The position numbers and the translations under genes were made by a program. Positions 1-7,600 of a stretch of 14,000 nucleotides of DNA are shown one piece after another. Position 1 is the stretch's first letter; every line of letters starts with the position of its first letter. This DNA is from Chrysomallon squamiferum (lineage: Eukaryota; Mollusca; Gastropoda; Neomphalida; Peltospiridae): positions 21,683,822 through 21,697,821 of the forward strand of contig CM022671.1 in the NCBI GenBank assembly GCA_012295275.1, written 5' to 3'. The notes under the pieces are model-generated. The model saw only the letters and a program-made list of their open reading frames with translations, was not told the DNA's origin and made no database searches.

Positions 1-780
1 GGTGTTTACTATTGCAGACGACCATATTTCACTACAAATCGCATAAAAACAATAAATAAATGGGTTATTTGTAAAATACAAGGCAAAATGTGAATGATGA
101 TGTGTTTAATGTTCCATTTGGATAATCTATTCAGCGTAATCGACCGTTTTCGTTTCTTACGATTTTTTTTCTTAGTTTCAAATATTCAGTTGTCATTTTA
201 ACCAATAACGTCTTTTTAATAAATTCCTCTAACAAAATACAGTAACATTTGAGCAAATTCTGCTTTAAAGTATATAGAGTGCCATTAGCGGCCGTTAGAA
301 CTGCCAGAAAAATGCACCTATCAAAATATGACGTTCAGGAAACATGCAATTTGTAGACATCAGTAGTTACTCTTATGGTGCCTAGCTGATTATTTATACT
401 TCATTTAAAGAGCCATTTAAACATTTTTTTTACTGAAAAGGTAACATAGATTATAAAACAGAGACAGTGCAAACTGCATAGCATATATATCTTCATTTTT
501 CAAACCATCTGTAAATATAAAGATTTATTAAATACTGATAAACCAAACCAGCATACTAGATTATGTTCATTATTATTCTAGACCACTGTATCTGGATGTG
601 AGGAATTATAAAAATAAAAATAAAAATATAACATTTCTGAAAGCTGTTTACTTGCATATAAATTATTATTTGTGTTTTATTTTTACAATGTTTTTATTTT
701 TTAATTTTTTTTTTGTTCTGAACACTAAAACAACAATGGAGGATGGTGCATGCAGAAATTTACTGGAAAATTGTAATGAT
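1..780. other. AT-rich 3' flank of the ASPHD-like gene, no gene seen
   Basis: No open reading frame here has recognisable protein character; the short ORF at 598-828 is dominated by Phe, Asn, Lys and Tyr codons, as expected from AT-rich noise. The stretch lies downstream of the minus-strand ASPHD-like stop codon, so part may be 3' UTR. Read on the minus strand, AATAAA hexamers occur at 785-780 (overlapping the stop), 698-693 and 681-676. A GT-rich stretch on that strand at about 740-720 could act as a downstream polyadenylation element. Nothing else was identified. Confidence 0.6.
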
Positions 781-785
781 TTATT
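780..785 (-). terminator. Poly(A) signal AATAAA overlapping the ASPHD-like stop codon
   Basis: On the minus strand the last codons read GAA TAA followed by ATC, so the stop codon is embedded in a perfect AATAAA hexamer. If used, cleavage 10-30 nt later would leave a 3' UTR of only a few tens of nucleotides. AATAAA also occurs further downstream (698-693, 681-676), and such hexamers are common by chance in DNA this AT-rich, so use of this one is unproven. Confidence 0.35.
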
Positions 786-1001
786 CAGGGGAAAACATGT
801 AGTTCAGAACAGGATGGAACTGTTTTAAAATCTCTGGGTGCCATATGTCAAACATAAGAACAGCTCTAATACCATCATCTTTTGCTCCTGTGTGCTCTAC
901 TGAATGGTAAAAGGAATCATCAAAAACAATAACTTCTCCTTCCTTCCATTCTCTCTTACCTCCATCAACATCAAGTGAACACTTCGGTGGAACAATCAAA
1001 C
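781..1001 (-). CDS. ASPHD2: ASPHD-like gene, coding exon 2 (residues 246-318)
   Basis: The acceptor reads TTTCAG/G. The carried G plus GT completes Gly246, giving HLG-LIVPP across the junction, as expected for this family. The exon carries the second iron ligand H278 in FDDSFYH, the 2-oxoglutarate-binding R291, the DIWHPE motif and a C-terminal tail ending FSPE. The TAA stop is at 783-781 and lies inside an AATAAA hexamer. Confidence 0.9.
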
Positions 1002-1021
1002 CTGAAACAAGAAAAATATAA

Positions 1022-1082
<61 letters not shown>

Positions 1083-2268
1083 ATAAATAAATAAAGAAAT
1101 AAATACATTTTTTGATTCTTAGACTGTTAATAAATATATGTTAATAAACTTGATAAAAAAACCCATAATGGTTTGATTATTTTCAAAATTTTTATCACTT
1201 TCAAAAAAAAAAAAAAAATAATAATAATAATGAAAAGAAATACGCCAGTATTTTATTTGTTATTAATGTTTCGGCTCTTTTTGTAAGTGATCATATTTTT
1301 TTTTTTTTTTTTTTTGTAAAAGTGATGATAAAAATGAAAAAGAAAACAATTCATGAAAATAAATCTCCAGAACTGACAGAACTTCTTCTACCCACATCTG
1401 CACTGGAAATATTTTGTTGCAAAGGCTTGTTAAAATATATGTGTGAGGTTTAAATAAAATAATATAAAATAACACAACACAACACAACACAACACAATAT
1501 AATATAAATACTAAATCTCTGTCAAGTCTTACCTAAATGGCAGCGCAAACGCATGTTTGTTGGTCCATAATGTGGAGTGATGTGTGTTCCAGGTAAAATA
1601 ACCGAAAATGCAACATTTCCAAAGACATTATCAGTCAGAAGGGATGAACATTTCTGAATTATATTCCACGTCCGGGGACACATTTCTACAACACTGCGTT
1701 TGACGGTTCCTTGATCCAACAGATGACATATCGACCATACGCCACTAGGTGTGTTGTTTATTTTCCATAACTTCATCGATTTCGAGTTTTCAGCTGTTTC
1801 CATCAGATCTAACAGTTCTGTTTTAATTTCTTCCACTTCTTCGGGTTTAAATGGCATTAATCCCAATTCATCTGTATTTTCATCGTTCCACCATCTCTTT
1901 TCCAAAAGACCGGAAAATTTAAAAACCGATGGTTTCTGGTTATTCCCGGATTTCTCTTTGAATCGTTTATGGTAACTGTTTTCAATATCTGTGTATAACC
2001 TGTGTATAAAATCGCTGTTTTCTGGATCACTGGAAAATGCATGGTAACAGAGTTTAGTTCTTGCCCGAGTCAGTATTTCGGTATGTCGTCTGCAGCGAAC
2101 GCAGCTGGGAGAGCTACATGTTTCAAAAGATGCTTTCGTTTCCTCATCACTTTCCTTGATTTTGGCAAATTTTGATCTAAAATAAAATCTGGATGCAAGA
2201 AACGTAAGGCATATTAACACAATTATCCAAATATTATCCTGGAGAATCTGACAAGTAGCTGTAAACAT
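781..2268 (-). CDS. ASPHD2: ASPHD1/ASPHD2-like aspartyl/asparaginyl beta-hydroxylase-domain membrane protein (join 2268-1533, 1001-781)
   Basis: Two exons joined in phase 1 give 957 nt, or 318 residues plus stop. Residues about 12-30 form one hydrophobic membrane anchor. They are followed by a Cys cluster (C51, C56, C59) and then a double-stranded beta-helix oxygenase domain. The motif TPHYGPTN supplies H233 and FDDSFYH supplies H278. These align with the two iron-ligand histidines of aspartate beta-hydroxylase, an Fe(II)/2-oxoglutarate enzyme using two His rather than the usual His-Asp-His triad. R291, before AVLMFDIWHPE, matches the arginine that binds 2-oxoglutarate. The segments NNTPSGVW, VFGN and MRLRCHLG are typical of the ASPHD1/2 branch, which lacks the TPR region of full ASPH. 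ASPHD substrates are not established as far as I know, so enzymatic activity is inferred. In-frame stops precede the chosen ATG. The ASPHD1 versus ASPHD2 choice is uncertain; an invertebrate co-orthologue is likely. Confidence 0.9.
1022..1107. repeat. (AAT)n microsatellite grading into (AAAT)n
   Basis: About 18 near-perfect AAT units (1022-1077) are followed by irregular AAAT/AAAG units to about 1107. In the sense strand of the ASPHD-like transcript this reads as ATT. Confidence 0.95.
1471..1496. repeat. (AACAC)5 pentanucleotide microsatellite
   Basis: Five tandem AACAC units lie inside ASPHD-like intron 1, between short stretches of ATAAT/AATAT repeats. Confidence 0.9.
1533..2268 (-). CDS. 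ASPHD2: ASPHD-like gene, coding exon 1 (residues 1-245 plus first base of codon 246)
   Basis: The ATG at 2268-2266 is the first in-frame methionine after a TAA at 2277-2275. The exon ends at the donor TTAG/GTAAGA, leaving phase 1. It encodes the membrane anchor, the Cys cluster at residues 51-59, a charged stalk, and the first half of the oxygenase fold with iron-ligand H233. Reading past the donor meets a stop after two codons, which supports splicing there. Confidence 0.9.
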
Positions 2269-2274
2269 TTTTTT

Positions 2275-2331
2275 TTAATTTAAAAACAGTACCAAGGGAA
2301 GTAATCCCAGACTAGAGTTGTTTTTCGGCAT
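2275..2331 (-). promoter_or_regulatory. Upstream ORF (18 codons) before the ASPHD-like start
   Basis: On the minus strand an ATG at 2331-2329 opens 18 codons ending in TAA at 2277-2275, only six nucleotides before the main ATG and in the same frame. If the mRNA 5' end lies further upstream and no leader intron removes it, this uORF could lower translation of the main frame by requiring reinitiation. It could also be chance. Confidence 0.3.
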
Positions 2332-2589
2332 GAGTTTATTATCGGCTTTGTTCGGTATTTTTGATAATGTCGGGGAAAATCCGTACTTAGTTCGACTGAT
2401 AATAAAAGTAATTGGGCAGCTGTGAAAGGAGCTTTTCTAGTAATAAATTATCCGATTGCCGTATAACTTGTTTCCGAACCCGGCAGCTGTCTGTTTAACC
2501 GATAAAGGAAATCTAAAGCTAATTTTTGCTGTTATCAACTCGAATATATAGAAAATTACTTTCAGGGGATGTTTTTATACACAAAGAAT

Positions 2590-2593
<4 letters not shown>

Positions 2594-2645
<52 letters not shown>
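2594..2645. repeat. (GA)n dinucleotide microsatellite, about 26 units
   Basis: An uninterrupted GA tract with all purines on the plus strand, in the intergenic region about 330 nt upstream of the ASPHD-like start. It is followed by a short A-rich purine extension. Confidence 0.95.
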
Positions 2646-2649
<4 letters not shown>

Positions 2650-2793
2650 AGAAACAAAACAAAAACAAAATTAAAATAACAATATCACCATCATAACCAT
2701 TCCTCAAAAAGCCACAACATATTTAGGGATTTTAGTTTTTAAAATATTTTATATATTTTTATTATTTATTAACAATCTAAAAGAATAATAGCT

Positions 2794-2794
<1 letters not shown>

Positions 2795-2844
<50 letters not shown>

Positions 2845-2845
2845 T
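2795..2845. repeat. (AAT)n microsatellite, intergenic
   Basis: About 16-17 near-perfect AAT units on the plus strand, about 530 nt upstream of the ASPHD-like start codon. No gene overlaps it. Confidence 0.95.
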
Positions 2846-3464
2846 TAGCACATAATTAAAATCTATATTACTTTAAGGAAACTATCGCTGAAAAACGAAC
2901 TGTTGTTAAATATTTTCTATAGACAGTTTTATTCCTAAATATAAATGATTTATTCTTAATATGCTTAATTTGTGGATGCAGATTTCTAATTATATGATTA
3001 TTCTAACAGTTAAGGAATTGTAATGAAAACGATAATTTACTTTTTATTGATATAATTCGGTTATCTATCGTTTCATCGACAATTTGTTTTATTGTTATTG
3101 TTATTGTTATTATTTAAACAAAATAATGTTTACCACACGTTACACAAAAACAAACATGTATATAGTTTAAAACATTTATTTTATTCCATTCTTGTCAATA
3201 TTGTAACCTCAATGTGACACCCAATGTGGATAAATATTCATTCAATCGTTTTAAAAGAAATATTTGCTCTCATCTCTCGGGAAAACAATATTTAATTAGA
3301 AATCTGGTAATTTCTGCCAACCTTGTAGTAGACAAATACTAAAATGTATCTTGTTTAACACTATATGTTTTAAGTTCATTAATAAAAAAAAACAAAAACA
3401 TTTGATACATTAATCATTAATACATGATGGTTATTAAGTGATAACAATAATTTACGTTTTATAT

Positions 3465-3468
<4 letters not shown>

Positions 3469-3529
<61 letters not shown>
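3469..3529. repeat. (AG)n dinucleotide microsatellite, about 30 units
   Basis: An uninterrupted AG tract with purines on the plus strand, preceded by ATATATAC. It lies about 670 nt upstream of the DNAH10-like start codon and is the second such tract in the shared intergenic region. Confidence 0.95.
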
Positions 3530-3531
<2 letters not shown>

Positions 3532-4159
3532 ATTACAGTAAACATTAGCTGCTTCGAAAATATTTAGACATTTTTAATTTTATTTTTTAAAGAAAATAAT
3601 TAGGTTATTTGTGTCATCAAAGAAACTCTTTAATTATTTATTATATGTTTAATCTTGTTATGGTTTCATTTTCACTTCTTTCAGTTAAAAATATACGGAT
3701 TAAATAGTTAACCGTTTTCACTTGCTAATATTAACAATTTAAATTAACGGTACCATTGTTTCACAAAGTACTATGTGTAACAACTGAAGACAAATGCAGA
3801 ATTATTTATCCAATACGGTCGAATAGCCACGACTTAAATCCTTGACATACAGTCGAACTAGATGACCGTATCTATGGAGTACACTTCATCCGCGGAACAA
3901 ATAGTTCAAGCATAATAATATACATATGTTTTAACTTTAAAAAAATATGTATTTCATTCTTATGCCTAAATATTATAAATACATGTACAAAAATGTATCT
4001 ATTTATTTTTTAAAGGTAATTTATTAATGTTTGAGTGCGCTTATGGACTATTTTTTATTGCGCGCATTGGATGTGATTAGATCATTTGGTAGCGAAGGAA
4101 GCTAATGATAAATGATTCACAACTTTAGGATATTTTGTTGGTAGAACATTTAGTATATT

Positions 4160-4204
4160 ATGAGACATATTTGTGAGAATAAGTGCAAAAGCAAAAATGG
4201 ATGA
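4160..4204 (+). promoter_or_regulatory. Overlapping upstream ORF at the DNAH10-like start
   Basis: An ATG at 4160 with A at -3 opens 14 codons in another frame and stops with TGA at 4202-4204, a few bases past the main ATG at 4197. If it is in the mature leader, ribosomes using it would bypass the main start unless they leak past it. The transcription start is unknown, so its presence in the mRNA is uncertain. Confidence 0.35.
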
Positions 4205-4413
4205 TCCTAGAATAGAATGGATTAGAAACCGTGTCTACCAGGCTCTTAACATTCACGATAATGAAGTTTTTGATGAACTCTTAGAACGATCAGATGGAGA
4301 ATTCGAAAGACAACTCGGCAAATTTCTGAATGACACCCCTGAAGAAAACGAATCATCTATATTATTTTACAAATTAGTAAAAGAGGAAGAAGAGGAAGTT
4401 GAAGTTGAATGTG
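4197..4413 (+). CDS. DNAH10: DNAH10-like coding exon 1 (residues 1-72)
   Basis: The ATG at 4197 has A at -3 and G at +4; MDDPRIEWIRNRVY is a plausible dynein N-terminus, and upstream codons in this frame include no nearby ATG. The exon contains SSILFYKL followed by a Glu/Val-rich stretch and ends TGTG/GTAAAT in phase 1. A non-coding exon further upstream cannot be excluded. Confidence 0.82.
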
Positions 4414-4539
4414 GTAAATAATGACAAACACAACATATTTTTTCTTTTCTGTAAATGGTCTCAAAACATTGTTTTCACCATTAAAAGTTCATAAACAGCT
4501 AGTCACCTTCCCAAAGTCATAACCTTAAATGTTAATGGC

Positions 4540-4603
<64 letters not shown>

Positions 4604-7600
4604 TCAGTTTAATAAATGTATTAATTTACTGTGAATTTAATTAGCTATTTAATCCAGTTGGTTCATATATATGTATATATATAATTTAAAACAATTAATG
4701 GTCAGTAAGAAGTTGTACATACTTTAACACTGTATTTAATGTTTATATATTTCATTAAAATATTCCATTTTTGAACATACAAATGCAAACAAATAAATAA
4801 TAATCATAATAAAAAATTAAAAAAAAAACCTACAAAAAAACACATGCAACAAAAATGCATAGAGAAATATACAGAAGATAATAATGTTTGTAATACTTTT
4901 ACAATTTATTTAGAGCCAGAGATTCCAGATATTGAACAAGATGAAGAGGGTAATGAAGGAGAAACAGAGACACATGCAGAAGAAGAAGCTCCTGCTGAAC
5001 AGGCTCTACCTGTATCAACACCAACTACAGAAAGAGAAGAGGAAACCCCCAGCAGGAAAGGTAAAACATTTGTAGGTCTAATTCAAGCATCCAGATAAAG
5101 GGTTAGAGTTAATATTAGATACTTTCAAATAATTTCTCATTGTATAGTTTGAAGTGCTGCAAAAGTCAACTGTCATTTCCTATAAAGATAAAGTATATGT
5201 AATTCAAAATTTCTTTGTCTTGTATTGGTTTTGTCTGTTAAAATTTTATTCTGGAATTCAGCTACTGGAGCAGGCTTGAACTCGTTGAGTATATTGCTGG
5301 CCTAACATTTAACAGGTTGCAGGAGCTATCCTGCTGAAGTGTCTGTTGGGCTTTTTCCCTATTCTAGCAAAGTCTTTATTTTTTAATAAAAAATTGTGTG
5401 ATATATGCTTTCCTGTCTGTGTGAAAGTGTATCCAAATATCCTTTACTAGATGATTAAAGAAAAGTCTGGTTTCTCCAATCTCATCTCATTAAATAGCAC
5501 TGGGCAAAGAAAAAGAATTATTGTTTAAGAAGTAGAACAATTCCCATTAAATAAGAAACAAATGTCTGAAAACTAGTAACTATTAACTAGATAATATACT
5601 CAGGTGTTATCAACAATTATTCATTTATTTAATTAATTCAACAGACATTGCATGCTGTTTGTAGATGTTTCATTATGTTCATTTTGTGTAATTTCATTAC
5701 TGTTGATCTGTTGCTAGGAAAGAGAAAGAAGAAGGGAAAAGATACTCCAACTTCTGAGGGTAAAGAAGAAGAAAAAGGTGATGCTGCTCCAAAAGAGGAA
5801 GAAACAAAGCCTGCAGAAGAGGAGCCCAAACTTGAAAGTACAGAACCAGCTGTTGAGGAAAATGAAGGAGAAGAAGGTGAACTTCAAAAGAAAACTGTAA
5901 GCCATTTTTGTTTCTTACATTTGGTATTATTTACTTTCAGTTACAATTACCTGATCCAGTGAACAAATAAATATTTAAAGACATTCTGACAGATGTGATA
6001 AATACTGAAGTCAGCAAATGTGACAGAGGCAACCTGGAGTTTTTGGTTTTCTGAACCAAGGCATAAAATATACTGAAAATATAAAATAAATAAGGAAAAG
6101 GACAGAATAAAACTGTTTTTAGCAGGTGCAAATTAATATATTTCTAAAGCCAGTTTTCTTATAATTCTCATTTTATGGAAACTGGATAAATGATCCGTTA
6201 TCTGTACTCTTTCAGATGTTAAGGATCAAGGTAACAAAATTTAACATGAATACAAAATAATGTTTTAAAATCCTTGATGACTGGGTGAATTTACTGAATC
6301 ATATGATGGGGTACTATTGTTGTTTTCATTTTGAATTTCTGGTTTGACCCCACCAAATATTTGAGACGTACCTCCAAGATGTTATCAACTGTTCTTTTTT
6401 TTTACCAAATAAATTATTATTTTTTAATTTAATAAACCCATTTCAATAAATTCATTAACTTTTGTCAAACCAATGTATTTTATTTTGTTTTTGAAATTGC
6501 AGAAGATCATCATTCAGAAGGTGTGGAGAACCTATCTGTATCAGTGTTATCAACATCTGCCCCAGGAAAATGCAGACAGAGAGAGTGTGTACTTTCTCCG
6601 CAACACTCCAGGAATGATTCCACTGCCCAGCTCCATTGAGGAGGCTGATGACAGTATGCCTGGTTATCTTGAATTTGGAGTTCTTAATGGTCACTCTCTT
6701 GTCATGTTGGAGCAGATAATCTCACAGGTATTTGTTCTGTCTTCCTGGTGATGATATTGAATCAGTTAAAATACTGAATTTTTTAAAAAAAAAAAATTTA
6801 ATGGTAGCTGATGGTCTTTTCACACAATATTACAATGCTGTTATAATTGTGATCCATAGTTAAGATTAGTTACGAGTATGGAACCATCAGTTTGAAAAGA
6901 AATCTCTCATATTAAAGTTATCATTTTTAAGTGATTCATGAGATTTGTGTTTTTCTGTATTCCTTGTGAATAACCATAATTCGTAGATTTTCATAAACTG
7001 ACTAAACTGGATCTGTGAACAAAAAATAATAAATAACGTAAAATGCAGTATAAAAGCCTAAGTTGTGATATAATACAAAATTTGAGTTGATCGTAATTAG
7101 ACATTTAATTAGGAAATTCTGGCAGGTATCTGTTTAGAATATGAATTTAACAATAAAATAACTATTCCAAATTTTAATTATTTCTTCTTCTTTTTTAAAA
7201 AAATTTTTCTTCTGATGTAATTGCAGGTGTACATGCCACTTCTTTCATACAACCAACATAAAACTGAAAATCAACGAAGGATTTCTCGACAGATTGAACA
7301 AGGAACATCTGTATCTAGCACACCTGGTGTGTCATCATCGGAGGTGACAGAAAAGAGAAGTGGTGGAGAAATAGCTGAATCTGGTGCCAAAGCTTTGCTG
7401 CGAGATGACTTTCTTATAAGCATGCAGAAATTTGCCTCCAACATCACACACACCCTGCAGCAGATAGAAGGGGAGGTGAGACTCGATGTTCCAGACGTTG
7501 TTTTGAGTGACAACATTGATGAGGTTCTCAGTAATCCTGAGCTGATGGCCATTATTCATGAAAAGTGTGTGGAATGGGAAAACCAGATAGGAATGGCTCT

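Larger units (their letters stand above)
1002..1532 (-). other. ASPHD-like intron 1 (531 nt), repeat-filled
   Basis: The GT-AG intron separates the two exons in phase 1. It holds a long AAT array, AAAT-type repeats, an A-run with AAT at about 1203-1231, a T-run at about 1297-1314 and an AACAC pentamer array at 1471-1496. No additional exon was recognised; the minus-strand ORF at 1263-1490 has repeat-derived Lys and Leu content and no family match. Confidence 0.8.
2269..4196. promoter_or_regulatory. Head-to-head intergenic region between ASPHD-like and DNAH10-like genes
   Basis: The 1.9 kb between the two divergent start codons must contain both 5' UTRs and probably both promoters, but transcription start sites cannot be placed. 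It contains two long GA tracts, one AAT tract and a short ATTGTT array (about 3091-3112). Two perfect forkhead-type heptamers (GTAAACA or its complement) lie at 3127-3133 and 3538-3544. The 2290-2500 part is less AT-rich and contains CpGs, so it is the best candidate for the ASPHD-like promoter. No convincing TATA box or palindromic RFX X-box was found. Confidence 0.5.

Noticed and set aside
598-828. Plus-strand reading frame downstream of the ASPHD-like gene
   Set aside because: Composition is AT-driven (Asn, Lys, Phe, Tyr), it overlaps the end of the ASPHD-like exon on the other strand, and it has no recognisable domain.
4173-4196. Upstream extension of the DNAH10-like frame to a GTG at 4173
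   Set aside because: GTG is not a normal eukaryotic start; the ATG at 4197 has a good context and gives a sensible N-terminus.
2269-4196. RFX-type X-box in the DNAH10-like upstream region
   Set aside because: I looked for the palindromic GTNRCC-RGYAAC arrangement common in ciliary promoters and found only half-site-like fragments, for example near 3129-3144.
4911-4915. Tandem acceptor TAGAG at exon 2
   Set aside because: Using the second AG shifts the frame by two bases and loses the EPEIPDIEQ reading frame, so only the first AG is supported.
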